A DNA stretch of 41,633 bases from Microvirga sp. KLBC 81 (GCF_003075415.1 NZ_QDAH01000051.1:1-41633); one strand, 5' to 3'. Shown: positions 1 to 8,018, numbered from the stretch's first letter. Notes: generated from the letters alone by a model not told the origin. A program made the numbers and translations.

Positions 1-90
1 CTGGAGCGCGGCGCCGGCGAGCGCGGGCCCGCCCCGGCCGACCTGCAGAACCCGACCGAGACAACCGGCGGAACGGCCGGACAGCCGTGA
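1..90 (+). CDS. C-terminal end of an unidentified protein (partial)
   Basis: An open frame enters from the left edge in frame 1 and ends at a TGA at 88-90. The visible 29 residues are rich in Pro, Gly, Thr and Ala, as in a disordered C-terminal tail, and resemble no family I know. A second frame is also open through this GC-rich stretch, so the frame choice is a guess from stop placement. It is followed by about 170 bp before the next start. Confidence 0.3.
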   Translation: MERGAGERGPAPADLQNPTETTGGTAGQP

Positions 91-167
91 CAACCGCACT
101 CTGGAGGGTCGGGACATGGCGTTCCACCTTCCAGCCCGGGCAGGTTCCGTCATGGCGCCTGATCGGC

Positions 168-231
168 CGATGGTACAGTCTTTTCGCTCATTCTTGGGCC
201 TGTTTTGCAGCCGATGACGGCGGCAGGATCG
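168..231 (+). promoter_or_regulatory. 64-bp upstream element, copy 1
   Basis: This block aligns without gaps to 8019-8082 with about 51 of 64 identical bases, including a shared 12-base start (cgatggtacagt) and a shared end (ggcaggatcg). It ends 33 bp before the cupin start, and the other copy lies 60 bp before the DUF1127 gene. Position and conservation suggest a promoter or operator. I cannot assign a sigma factor or regulator. Confidence 0.5.
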
Positions 232-264
232 CCTCATTCCCGATCCCAGCATGAGGACAAGACC

Positions 265-738
265 ATGAGGATGATCAAGTTAACCAGTTTCATCGGCGCC
301 GCCGGCATTGCAGTCGCACTCGCCAGTACTACCGTGTCCGCCCACGGGCCGGAGCAGAAGACGGTGATCCCTGTCTCCCAGAAAAAGGAAGTGCCGGGGT
401 TCGACGAGACGGTGAAGCCCGTCTTCGAGCGCGCCATTCCGAACATCCCGGGCAAGAACCTGATCGCTGTTGAGGTGACCTACCCGCCAGGCGGCAAGTC
501 GGCGCCGCATCTCCATGCCAAGTCTGCCTTTGTCTACGCCCACGTGCTGTCCGGCGCCATCCGCAGCCAGGTCGATGCCGAGCCCGCCAAGGTCTACCAA
601 GTCGGCGAAGGCTTCTACGAGAACCCCGGCTCGCACCACAGGATCAGCGAGAACGCCAGCGCCAGCGAACCCGCCAGCCTGCTCGCCGTCTTTGTCACCG
701 ATCCCACAGACACCCTGACCATCCCGGAACAGAAGTAA
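265..738 (+). CDS. Exported cupin-domain protein
   Basis: A 157-residue single-domain cupin. Residues 1-26 form a Sec signal peptide (basic start, Ala/Val-rich core, cleavage near VSA-HG), so it should act in the periplasm. The cupin barrel covers about residues 60-145. PHLH (81-84), the motif 1 glutamate replaced by Ser/Ala near 87, and H124/H125 in the second motif give only a partial metal-ligand set. The start at 265 is preferred over the in-frame 205 because GAGGAC lies just upstream and the signal peptide begins there. The AhpD-like gene begins 11 bp downstream, so the two are probably co-transcribed; cupin and carboxymuconolactone decarboxylase genes are commonly paired. Substrate is unknown. 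Confidence 0.88.
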   Translation: MRMIKLTSFIGAAGIAVALASTTVSAHGPEQKTVIPVSQKKEVPGFDETVKPVFERAIPNIPGKNLIAVEVTYPPGGKSAPHLHAKSAFVYAHVLSGAIRSQVDAEPAKVYQVGEGFYENPGSHHRISENASASEPASLLAVFVTDPTDTLTIPEQK

Positions 739-749
739 GGATCGCGACC

Positions 750-1214
750 ATGACCCAGCGCATGAACTATGCCGCCGCCGCCCCGGGCGGCATGAAGGCT
801 CTCGGCTCCGTCTACAGCTACGTGGCCCAGAGCGGCTTGCCGGCCACCCTGATCGAACTCGTCTACCTTCGCGTGTCACAGATCAACGGCTGCGCCTACT
901 GCATCGACATGCACAGCCGCGACCTGCTCAAGGCCGGCGTGCCGATCGAGAAGCTCGTCCTCGTCCCGGCCTGGGACGAGGCCGGATCCCTGTTCAGCGA
1001 GCAGGAGAAGGCGGCGCTGGCGTGGGCCGAGGTGGTCACCCGGGTCAGCGACACGCATGTGCCCGAGGCGGCCTATGCCGAGGCCCGCGCCACCTTCAGC
1101 GAAAAGCAGCTTGCCGACCTGACGATCGCCATCGGCCTGATGAACGCCTTCAACCGCCTGGCGATCAGCTTCCGCGTTCCGCCGCTCGCCGCAACTTCAG
1201 CCGCAGCGGCGTGA
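750..1214 (+). CDS. Carboxymuconolactone decarboxylase family (AhpD-like) protein
   Basis: A 154-residue all-helical protein of the CMD/AhpD family. The signature is the C48-x-x-C51-x-x-x-H55 motif in the stretch NGCAYCIDMH, which in AhpD-type members forms a redox-active disulfide and proton relay for alkylhydroperoxidase activity. There is no signal peptide, so it should be cytoplasmic. The C-terminal LTIAIGLMNAFNRLAI helix is typical of the family. It sits 11 bp after the exported cupin and 40 bp before the MDR oxidoreductase, forming a likely three-gene transcript. Peroxidase or carbonyl-related detoxification is an inference from the motif; the real substrate cannot be read from sequence. 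Confidence 0.93.
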   Translation: MTQRMNYAAAAPGGMKALGSVYSYVAQSGLPATLIELVYLRVSQINGCAYCIDMHSRDLLKAGVPIEKLVLVPAWDEAGSLFSEQEKAALAWAEVVTRVSDTHVPEAAYAEARATFSEKQLADLTIAIGLMNAFNRLAISFRVPPLAATSAAAA

Positions 1215-1254
1215 GCACTGCCAGGACGCGCCAGACAGATGCAAGGAGATCCAG

Positions 1255-2244
1255 ATGGGCACCAACAGCATCGTCCATGACGCCGGTCAGGACCAAACAC
1301 AATCGTCCATGATGGCCTGGCGTGTGCATGAGTTCGGCCCTCCCGAGACCATGCAGTTCGAGCGCGTTCTCGTGCCCAGTCCCGGCCCCGGCGAAGTTCT
1401 TGTCAAGGTGTACGCCGCCGGGGTTGGCCCGTGGGACGGTTGGATCAGGGCCGGAAGGAGCGCCCTGCCCCAACCTCTCCCCCTCACCTTGGGTTCAGAC
1501 CTGGCGGGCGAGGTCCAAGCCGTCGGGCCGGACGTCATCGACCCGCACGTCGGCGACCAAGTTTATGGTGTCACGAACTCACGCTTCATCGGGGCCTACG
1601 CCGAATATGCGCTGGCGTCGGCAGCGATGATCGCGCGAAAGCCGGCCTCGATTGATTACATCGAAGCCGCCTCTGTTCCTGTCATTGCCGTGACGGCTTG
1701 GCAGGGGCTGTTCGATCAGGCGCAGCTCAAGGCCGGCCAGACGGTGCTCATCCACGGGGCAGCCGGCAATGTGGGAGCCTACGCGGTGCAACTCGCCCGC
1801 CGCGCCGGCATCCGAACCATCGCGACGGCCGCCACTGACGACGTTGCATTCGTGCGCGAGCTCGGGGCAGACACGGTGGTTGACTTCCAGACCGAGCGGT
1901 TTGAGGACGCGGCCCGGGATGTGGACGCGGTCCTCGATCTGGTCGGCGGCGAAACGCAAAAGCGTTCATTCCAAGTCCTGCGTCGCGGCGGCAAATTGAT
2001 CTCGGCCGTCTCCCAGCCGGATCAGGACTTGGCAAAGAGCCACGGCGTCGATGCGACCTTCTTCCTGGTCAACGTCACAACCCGGCACCTGACGGAGATT
2101 GCAGGCCTGATCGACAGTGGCGATCTGAGAATACGGGTAGGCACAGTCATTCCCCTTGCTGATGCACGCGAGGCTCATCTCATTATGGAAGGCATCCGCC
2201 GTCCGCCGAAGGGAAAGATCGTTCTCGCCGTTGACACCAAGTGA
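1255..2244 (+). CDS. Zinc-independent MDR oxidoreductase (quinone reductase-like, NADP-dependent)
   Basis: A 329-residue medium-chain dehydrogenase/reductase. Residues 20-140 form the GroES-like domain (EFGPPE, LGSDLAGEV) and residues 150-300 the Rossmann domain with the nucleotide-binding motif HGAAGNVG near 168. The structural and catalytic zinc cysteines are absent, placing it in the zeta-crystallin/quinone oxidoreductase branch, which uses NADPH to reduce quinones, enones or unsaturated carbonyls. AAGGAGAT eight bases ahead supports the ATG at 1255. About 18 residues precede the conserved start, so an internal Met near residue 19 is an alternative. It is the last gene of the cupin-CMD run, and a detoxifying role fits that context. 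Confidence 0.92.
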   Translation: MGTNSIVHDAGQDQTQSSMMAWRVHEFGPPETMQFERVLVPSPGPGEVLVKVYAAGVGPWDGWIRAGRSALPQPLPLTLGSDLAGEVQAVGPDVIDPHVGDQVYGVTNSRFIGAYAEYALASAAMIARKPASIDYIEAASVPVIAVTAWQGLFDQAQLKAGQTVLIHGAAGNVGAYAVQLARRAGIRTIATAATDDVAFVRELGADTVVDFQTERFEDAARDVDAVLDLVGGETQKRSFQVLRRGGKLISAVSQPDQDLAKSHGVDATFFLVNVTTRHLTEIAGLIDSGDLRIRVGTVIPLADAREAHLIMEGIRRPPKGKIVLAVDTK

Positions 2245-2323
2245 ACGATCACGAACGGCCGACGGGCCACGCGACCGAAAATTCACGCCGTGAGCATGCG
2301 GTCGGGCGGCACCGGAGGAGAAG

Positions 2324-2404
2324 ATGAAGCGCAGTCCCTTGGGTGATCGGGTTACCATCGCGCCAGAATGGTCGCTCGGTCCTCATGGTGGCTTCGGACG
2401 ATAA
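2324..2404 (+). CDS. Possible 26-residue leader peptide ahead of nuoF
   Basis: A short frame with a strong ribosome site (GGAGGAG, 5-6 bases upstream) that ends 14 bp before the nuoF-like start. It has no hydrophobic segment and matches no family I know. It could be a translated leader, a coupling peptide, or chance. The strong Shine-Dalgarno sequence is the only real support. Confidence 0.3.
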   Translation: MKRSPLGDRVTIAPEWSLGPHGGFGR

Positions 2405-2418
2405 GCGGAGAACTGGTT

Positions 2419-3714
2419 ATGCTCAGCGACAGGGACCGGATTTTCACGAACCTCTATGGGTTCCACGATTGGCGACTCGCCGTTGCACGGATGCGTGGAG
2501 ATTGGGACGGTACGTCAGTTCTGCTTGCGCGGGGACGGGACTGGATCGTTGATGAGATCAAGGCGTCGGGGCTCCGCGGACGCGGCGGCGCGGGATTTGC
2601 AACGGGGCTGAAATGGTCCTTCATGCCGAAGTCATCCGATCATCTGCCCAGCTACCTCGTTGTCAACGCCGACGAGTCCGAGCCGGGAACCTGCAAGGAC
2701 CGCGAAATCCTCCGCAATGATCCTCACAAACTGGTGGAAGGCTGCTTGCTCGCGTCGTTCGCCATCGGCGCGCATACTTGTTACATCTATGTTCGTGGCG
2801 AGTTTGCTGAGGAAACCTCTCATCTCCAGCAAGCCATCGACGAGGCCTACCAGGCTGGTTTGATCGGCCTTAACGCCTGTGGTTCCGGGTGGGACTTTCA
2901 TCTTCACCTTCATCGTGGGGCCGGCGCCTATATTGCCGGGGAAGAGACAGGTCTGCTCGAGAGCCTCGAAGGAAAAAAGGCGATGCCCCGGATGAAGCCG
3001 CCTTTTCCGGCGGCGATCGGGCTGTACGGCTGCCCGACAACGGTGAACAACGTCGAGACCATCGCGACAGTGCCGACGATCTTGCGACGGGGGGCCGCCT
3101 GGTTTGCAGGCTTTGGTCGACCGAATAACGCAGGCACCAAGATATTTTCGATCTCCGGCCATGTGAACAGGCCGTGCAATGTCGAGGAAGAGATGAGCAT
3201 CCCGTTGCGCGAACTGATTGACACCCATGCGGGTGGAGTGCGTGGAGGGTGGGACAACCTTCTGGCGGTCATTCCGGGGGGTGGTTCGATGCCGCTCGTG
3301 CCGAAGAGTCTATGCGATACGTTGCTGATGGACTTCGACAGCCTCCGCGACGTCAAAAGCGGATTGGGCACCGCCGCTATCGTCGTCATGGACAAGTCGA
3401 CGGACCTGATCGCCGCCATCGCTCGCCTGAGCGCGTTCTTCAAGCACGAAAGCTGCGGCCAGTGCACCCCCTGCCGGGAAGGCACAGGGTGGGTGATGCG
3501 AGTCATGTATCGAATGGTCGAAGGCCGCGCCGATCCGGAAGAGATCGATTTGCTGGAGCGAGTAACGCGCCAGATGGAGGGCCATACGATTTGCGCGTTT
3601 GGTGACGCGGCCGCCTGGCCTGTGCAGGGACTTATCCGCCACTTTCGCCCAATGATGCTGGAGCGGATTGCATTGTACCAGCGTGAGCACCAGCCAGCTC
3701 TCGCAGCGGAGTAA
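2419..3714 (+). CDS. nuoF: Orphan NADH-quinone oxidoreductase subunit F-like protein
   Basis: A 431-residue homologue of the NADH-binding subunit of complex I, of full family length. The start at 2419 gives the family-typical beginning MLSDRDRIFTNLYG and has GCGGAGAA upstream. Visible motifs are the FMN/NADH glycine loop RGRGGAGFATG (about 53-63), NADESEPGTCKDRE (about 83-96), the GAGAYIAGEET segment, and the four N3 4Fe-4S cysteines C346, C349, C352 and C392. All catalytic features look intact. No nuoE, nuoG or other complex I genes flank it; the next gene is an E1-alpha homologue. It may be a spare complex I subunit or an independent NADH diaphorase; I cannot choose from sequence. Confidence 0.92.
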   Translation: MLSDRDRIFTNLYGFHDWRLAVARMRGDWDGTSVLLARGRDWIVDEIKASGLRGRGGAGFATGLKWSFMPKSSDHLPSYLVVNADESEPGTCKDREILRNDPHKLVEGCLLASFAIGAHTCYIYVRGEFAEETSHLQQAIDEAYQAGLIGLNACGSGWDFHLHLHRGAGAYIAGEETGLLESLEGKKAMPRMKPPFPAAIGLYGCPTTVNNVETIATVPTILRRGAAWFAGFGRPNNAGTKIFSISGHVNRPCNVEEEMSIPLRELIDTHAGGVRGGWDNLLAVIPGGGSMPLVPKSLCDTLLMDFDSLRDVKSGLGTAAIVVMDKSTDLIAAIARLSAFFKHESCGQCTPCREGTGWVMRVMYRMVEGRADPEEIDLLERVTRQMEGHTICAFGDAAAWPVQGLIRHFRPMMLERIALYQREHQPALAAE

Positions 3715-3783
3715 TTCGGCCGCCCCGTGCCGGAGGCCTCAATTCAATGACGTTGAACTGGCACCAGACGTTGGGAGAACATC

Positions 3784-4761
3784 ATGGCACCGAAATTCAA
3801 CAGGGATCAGGAATCGCACGCGTATCGCGAGATGCTGCTGATCCGCCGCTTCGAGGAGAGGGTCGGTCAGATGTACGGCATGGGCCTCATCCGAGGGTTC
3901 TGCCATCTCTATATCGGCCAGGAAGCCATTGTCGTCGGCATGCAGATGGCCACGAAGGAAGGTGACCAAATGATCACCGGCTATCGCGATCACGGCCACA
4001 TGCTGTCCTGCGGCATGGATGCGAAAGGCGTCATGGCCGAGCTGACAGGCCGCCGTGGCGGCCTGTCAAAGGGCAAGGGCGGCTCCATGCACATGTTCTC
4101 CAAGGAAAAGCATTTCTATGGCGGCCACGGCATCGTCGGCTCGCAGGTCTCACTTGGCACCGGCATCGCGTTTGCCAATCGCTACCGCGAGAACGGCAAT
4201 GTCTGCCTGACCTATTTCGGCGAAGGTGCGGCCAACCAGGGCCAAGTTTCCGAGAGTTTCAACATGGCGGCTGTCTGGAAGCTGCCGGTGGTCTACGTGA
4301 TCGAGAACAACCGCTACGCCATGGGCACGGAGATGACCCGTGCCTCGGCCCAGACGGATTTCTCGAAGCGCGGCGTGTCCTTCGGCATTCCGGGCGAGCA
4401 GGTGGACGGCATGGATGTCCGCGCGGTCTACGCCGCCGGCCAGCGCGCCATCGACTACGCCCGCTCCGGCAAGGGCCCGTACATCCTCGAAATGCTGGCC
4501 TACCGCTATCGCGGCCATTCCATGTCCGATCCGGCGAAGTACCGCACGAGGGACGAAGTGGATCAGATACGCGAGGAACGCGATCCGATCGAGCAGGTGC
4601 GCCGCCGTCTGCTGGAGAGCTGGAAGCTGTCGGAAGACGAGCTGAAGGCGATCGACGGCCGGGTGCGCGAGATCGTCAACGAGGCGGCCGAGTTCGCCAC
4701 GCACGATCCGGAGCCCGACACATCCGAGCTCTACACCGACATCCTTCTCTCGGCACGTTGA
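3784..4761 (+). CDS. pdhA: Pyruvate dehydrogenase E1 component alpha subunit-like protein, orphan
   Basis: A 325-residue thiamine-diphosphate enzyme subunit. The YRDHGH segment, the KGKGGSMHMF loop, the ThDP motif region and the C-terminal YRYRGHSMSDPAKYR loop match E1-alpha of the pyruvate dehydrogenase complex, which decarboxylates pyruvate with E1-beta. The ThDP/Mg motif reads G146-E147-G148 rather than the usual GDG, followed by N175-N176 at normal spacing, so the Mg-liganding aspartate is conservatively replaced. No E1-beta, E2 or E3 gene follows; the next gene is on the opposite strand. It lies 69 bp after the orphan nuoF and may share its transcript. It might work with E1-beta encoded elsewhere or be a related 2-oxoacid or acetoin dehydrogenase subunit. 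Confidence 0.92.
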   Translation: MAPKFNRDQESHAYREMLLIRRFEERVGQMYGMGLIRGFCHLYIGQEAIVVGMQMATKEGDQMITGYRDHGHMLSCGMDAKGVMAELTGRRGGLSKGKGGSMHMFSKEKHFYGGHGIVGSQVSLGTGIAFANRYRENGNVCLTYFGEGAANQGQVSESFNMAAVWKLPVVYVIENNRYAMGTEMTRASAQTDFSKRGVSFGIPGEQVDGMDVRAVYAAGQRAIDYARSGKGPYILEMLAYRYRGHSMSDPAKYRTRDEVDQIREERDPIEQVRRRLLESWKLSEDELKAIDGRVREIVNEAAEFATHDPEPDTSELYTDILLSAR

Positions 4762-4911
4762 AGGCTATGTCGCAAACGGACTGCTTCAGAGTTTCAGCTG
4801 CCGTGAAGACACTGTTGCACCAACTTTTTGAAGCACGAACTGAAGCATGTTCACCCAACTCGGGAGCTGCTAGATCCTGTGGCTCGACACGTTCATGCAA
4901 CAGAGGTGGCT

Positions 4912-5325
4912 CTACGCTAAGGCTTCGAATAGCTTCACTTCGACCGGCCCTGCTGCCAGGGATTGGATATCAACGGACCACTGCTTCGTGTGCGGGGCTG
5001 CTTTATGGGCTTCGAACGCTGCGGCGCTCTCGAAGATCTCATAGAACACCAGGAGGCCCGGCTCTTCTAAACCCTGGTGAGCCTGGCACAGGAGATTTCC
5101 TGCTTCCTGTCGCACCTTCGGGACCAGAGCCTCAGTCAGCCGAATGAGTTCAGCTTCTTTGCCGCCGCGCGCCCGAACAGATGCAACGACCGTGACGGCT
5201 CCTTTCGGAAGCGTCACCGTTTGAGCAGCATGAGCTGCCGGTGGCGCTGACAATCCGGCGGCCGCTACCGCCAGGCCAAGCTTTGCGACAAGGCTGCGCC
5301 GATCCATTTGCAGATTGTTTTTCAT
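4912..5325 (-). CDS. Exported antibiotic-biosynthesis-monooxygenase (ABM/YgiN-like) domain protein
   Basis: A 137-residue protein. Its N-terminus carries a twin-arginine style signal (MDRRSLVAKLGLAVAAAG) ending near AHA-AQ, and residues 45-135 form an ABM fold with the recognisable VVASVRARGGKEAEL strand and the FYEIFESAAAFEAHKAA helix. Members of this fold include quinol monooxygenases (YgiN) and heme-degrading enzymes. Export is unusual for YgiN relatives and suggests a periplasmic role. The start at 5325 has GGGGG upstream and begins directly at the signal peptide. The gene is convergent with the E1-alpha gene across a 150-bp gap. Substrate unknown. Confidence 0.85.
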   Translation of the reverse strand: MKNNLQMDRRSLVAKLGLAVAAAGLSAPPAAHAAQTVTLPKGAVTVVASVRARGGKEAELIRLTEALVPKVRQEAGNLLCQAHQGLEEPGLLVFYEIFESAAAFEAHKAAPHTKQWSVDIQSLAAGPVEVKLFEALA

Positions 5326-5568
5326 GGAACCCCCATTGGATCCAGGTTCAGAGCAATACAAATTCTTATCATCACGGGTGGGGCGGATCGCCCTTATGCA
5401 CGTGATCGAGCCTCAGTCATTCTACTCCTGTCGGGTGTCTTTCCATTGTCACGGCTTTGCGAAATTGCGCCGCGACTGCCCAGAAATGCTGGAAAACCAT
5501 TGATTGCCAGCGGCCGCACCCCGGTATCGTCGCAGTAACGGGCGTTCAGCAGAAACAGCCTCCTCAGC

Positions 5569-5609
5569 CTCTCACGCCGAACGCAGCGGTTTGACACTCG
5601 GCGTGAGAG
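5569..5609. repeat. 12-bp perfect inverted repeat between two minus-strand genes
   Basis: The arms CTCTCACGCCGA (5569-5580) and TCGGCGTGAGAG (5598-5609) are perfect inverted copies around a 17-base spacer. The repeat lies between the DUF6130 gene and the ABM gene. No T-run follows on the minus strand, so it could be a factor-dependent terminator of the DUF6130 transcript or an operator for the ABM gene. The rest of 5326-5672 shows no gene. Confidence 0.5.
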
Positions 5610-5672
5610 TTCGGATTCCACGCCGAGCTTGTTCTTTGTCGCCCTGGTTCTCGTGCAGAGCCTTCGCAATTC

Positions 5673-6137
5673 TCAGTGTTTGTGAGGAGTTGCAGTGTCA
5701 GGAATGGTGAACGTATGAGTGACCACCTGTCCGGGGAAGACGTTGTGGTTGGCGTCGACCAACTGGATCTTCACCTTGTGCGGGCCGGGCGGTAGCCCGG
5801 CGATGTCGACCGTGTTGTTGTCGCTCGCATCCGCCCACCACCAGGGCAGGTCGTCGACAATAACGTGCAGATGCCCAATACGAGGGGATGCGTTAAGAGC
5901 GCCCGCCCCGAACACTGGTACGATGCGCAGGTTCTCCACCCGGTACTGGGCCCAGTAGACGCCTATGGCCAGCCCCTCGGGAAGCGGGGGGTCCACGATC
6001 AGCTTGGGTGCGGGCTCGTTCTCGACGGCGACGTACGGTGAAGGGCCGCGGATCTCCCTCGCGCTCTGGGCGAAGGCGCTCGTAGCGAGCACGGCGGCCG
6101 CCGCGGCCGCGGCAAGCGTCCTGATGACTTTAGTCAT
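5673..6137 (-). CDS. Exported DUF6130 family protein, copy 1
   Basis: A 154-residue exported protein. Residues 1-23 are an Ala-rich signal peptide ending at AFA-QS. The mature part carries ENEPAPKLIVDPPLPEGLA, SPRIGHLHV.VDD, WWWADASDNN and GLPPGPHKVKI, which I recognise as DUF6130 (related in look to DUF4399). These small beta-rich periplasmic domains have no established biochemical role. The start at 6137 is chosen over 6158 because AAAGGAGAG sits 7-8 bases ahead. A paralogue with the same motifs lies at 27946-28404. Both are preceded by related leader DNA, suggesting shared control. The C-terminal Pro-His-Lys-His tail could bind metal. Confidence 0.87.
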   Translation of the reverse strand: MTKVIRTLAAAAAAAVLATSAFAQSAREIRGPSPYVAVENEPAPKLIVDPPLPEGLAIGVYWAQYRVENLRIVPVFGAGALNASPRIGHLHVIVDDLPWWWADASDNNTVDIAGLPPGPHKVKIQLVDANHNVFPGQVVTHTFTIPDTATPHKH

Positions 6138-6300
6138 TTCAGTCTCTCCTTTGATCAACAGAAAAAGCCATTGGCCTCATGGAATGGCTCGTGACGGGGC
6201 ATGACATGGGCGTGTCCGGAGGGGGACCGAATAGCCGGATCCTGGAAGGCACCCTTTCACCTCGTGAGCGAATGGCTCTCGCGTGATCACCCCTGTCGCG
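6138..6300 (-). promoter_or_regulatory. Shared upstream leader, copy A (ahead of DUF6130 copy 1)
   Basis: The 5' region of the DUF6130 gene. Positions 6135-6278 align almost base for base (close to 90 percent by eye) with 12938-13082 ahead of the amidase, including the ribosome site, and more loosely with the inverted copy at about 27776-27948 ahead of DUF6130 copy 2. Shared landmarks include GCCTCATGGAATGGCT and CACCCTTTCACC (plus strand). An antisense small frame across copies A and B is broken in copy C, so the conservation is more likely regulatory DNA or an RNA leader than a gene. Confidence 0.5.
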
Positions 6301-6470
6301 GGCGCAGTCGCTGGATCGGTTCGTGGGGCACACGACGCGTTCCAGGACCAGCTGAGCGCCCCCGCGATCGATCCCTGCCCGTCCATTGGCCGCGTGGACG
6401 GTCCGTTCCCACGAAGCCGCTCAAGGTGAAATACCCGCCCGCAAGCGGGCGCCCGATCGCTTCGTCAGGG

Positions 6471-6644
6471 GAAACAGATCTGTATCTGTATGGCTCTGCT
6501 CCCTCCAGGGGCAAGCCGGTCCCGCGCGCCAGGGATGAGACATCTGAACGACCCTCTTCATACCGCCATCATCTTTTTCACGCACGGGGCTTGAAAAACG
6601 ATACAGATCTGTATACCTCCCTCGATATCGATACAGATCGGTAC
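6471..6644. promoter_or_regulatory. Cluster of GATAC-N6-GTATC palindromes (putative operators)
   Basis: Three related sites precede the hydrolase-OsmC gene: GAAAC-AGATCT-GTATC at 6471-6486, GATAC-AGATCT-GTATA at 6600-6615 (perfect 14-bp core ATACAGATCTGTAT at 6601-6614), and a half site GATAC-AGATCG-GTACT at 6630-6645. A further self-palindrome TCGATATCGA lies at 6622-6631. The dyad form and spacing are what TetR-type repressors bind, though no tetR gene is in the window. Similar sites lie at 39841-39889. The region 6301-6470 shows no gene, only a short GC hairpin at 6436-6451. Confidence 0.5.
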
Positions 6645-6729
6645 TGATTTTTTGGCCGTAATGTCGCTCGGACTGGCGCGACCGTTCCGAATCCAGGAAC
6701 CGCGTCGCACATGCTGACAGGAGAGTAAG

Positions 6730-7956
6730 ATGCAAAGCCTCAAGGTAGCCTTTCCGGGATCAGGCGGTGATCAGCTTGCCGCTCGGCTCGAACTCCCGCT
6801 CGGCCAGATCCGGTCCTACGCGATCTTCGCCCATTGCTTCACCTGCTCGAAAGACCTCTTCGCCTCTCGGCGGATCGCGTCCGAGCTCGCCAAGCGGGGC
6901 ATTGCGGTTCTGCGTTTCGACTTCACCGGCCTTGGTGCGTCGAGCGGAGAGTTCGCCAACAGCAACTTCTCCTCCAATGTAGAGGACCTCCGGCGAGCGG
7001 CCCATTATCTCGCCGAACATTTCGGTCCCGCCGAACTCCTGATCGGCCACTCGCTCGGGGGCGCCGCTGTACTGGCGGTGGCTGCGGACCTGCCCGAAGT
7101 CCGGGCGGTGGTGACGATCGGGGCGCCGGCTGATCCAGAGCACGTGATCCACAACTTCCGCACGCATGTCGCCGTCATCGAAAGCCACGGTGAGGCTGAG
7201 GTGGAACTCGCCGGACGTCACTTCACCATCCGGCGGCAGTTTCTCGACGACGTGCGCAGGCAGCATCTCGAAGCCAAGATCCACGACCTTGGCCGGCCAT
7301 TGCTCGTCCTGCATGCTCCCGGCGACGAGATCGTCGGGATCGAGAATGCCAGGCGCATCGTTGCGGCCGCGCGGCACCCGAAGAGCTTCATCTCCCTTGA
7401 CGGTGCCGACCATCTCCTGACCCGCCACGAAGATGCGGCCTTCGTCGCCGAGGTCGTCAGCGCCTGGTACGGGCGGTATTTGCCGAAGCGGTCGAGTGCA
7501 GGGCCGGCTGCCCATCACGATAGCGTCCTCGTCCGTGCGTCGGGAGCAGGCCGCTTCCAGCAGATCGTCGAAGCCAAGCGGCACCGACTGCTTGCCGATG
7601 AGCCTGAGAGCTACGGCGGCTTGGACACTGGACCCAGTCCTTACGACTTCGTGTCGGCGGCGCTCGGTGCCTGCACGTCGATGACGCTTCAGCTTTATGC
7701 CGAGCGCAAGGGATGGCAGCTTCCGCCGTACACGGTCGAGGTGCGGCACGCCAAGGTTCATGCTGACGACTGCACCAGTTGCGCGGATAGGCGAAGCGGC
7801 AAGATCGATCAGTTCGAGCGTCGGATCACCTTCGAAGCCGATCCTGGGCCTGCGGTGACGGAGAAGATCGCAGAGATCGCCGACAAGTGCTCGGTGCACC
7901 GGACTCTTGAGGCTCGCTCACATGTCGTGACGAAGGTCGAAACCTCGAATTCCTGA
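6730..7956 (+). CDS. Bifunctional alpha/beta hydrolase-OsmC family protein
   Basis: A 408-residue natural fusion. Residues 1-255 form an alpha/beta hydrolase with nucleophile S108 in GHSLGG, acid D199 (HAPGDE) and H228 (GADH). Residues 265-408 are an OsmC/Ohr-type peroxiredoxin domain with C315 (ALGACTSM) and C387 (DKCSVHRTL) at the peroxidatic and resolving positions. This architecture is known in proteobacteria and presumably couples ester or acyl hydrolysis to hydroperoxide reduction; the combined substrate is not established. AGGAGAG lies 6 bases before the ATG. The gene stands alone behind the palindromic sites at 6471-6644, so repression by a TetR-type protein is plausible. There is no signal peptide, so it should be cytoplasmic. 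Confidence 0.93.
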   Translation: MQSLKVAFPGSGGDQLAARLELPLGQIRSYAIFAHCFTCSKDLFASRRIASELAKRGIAVLRFDFTGLGASSGEFANSNFSSNVEDLRRAAHYLAEHFGPAELLIGHSLGGAAVLAVAADLPEVRAVVTIGAPADPEHVIHNFRTHVAVIESHGEAEVELAGRHFTIRRQFLDDVRRQHLEAKIHDLGRPLLVLHAPGDEIVGIENARRIVAAARHPKSFISLDGADHLLTRHEDAAFVAEVVSAWYGRYLPKRSSAGPAAHHDSVLVRASGAGRFQQIVEAKRHRLLADEPESYGGLDTGPSPYDFVSAALGACTSMTLQLYAERKGWQLPPYTVEVRHAKVHADDCTSCADRRSGKIDQFERRITFEADPGPAVTEKIAEIADKCSVHRTLEARSHVVTKVETSNS

Positions 7957-8018
7957 TGCCATCGCGCGAGGATACCCTGATTGAGAACGAGGCGGATACG
8001 CTGCTGCGATCGAGCGGG

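Noticed and set aside
6760..7899. 379-codon open frame on the minus strand
   Set aside because: It is the antisense shadow of the hydrolase-OsmC gene: the composition is Arg/Gly-rich, no family motif or ribosome site is seen, and the plus frame has all catalytic residues.
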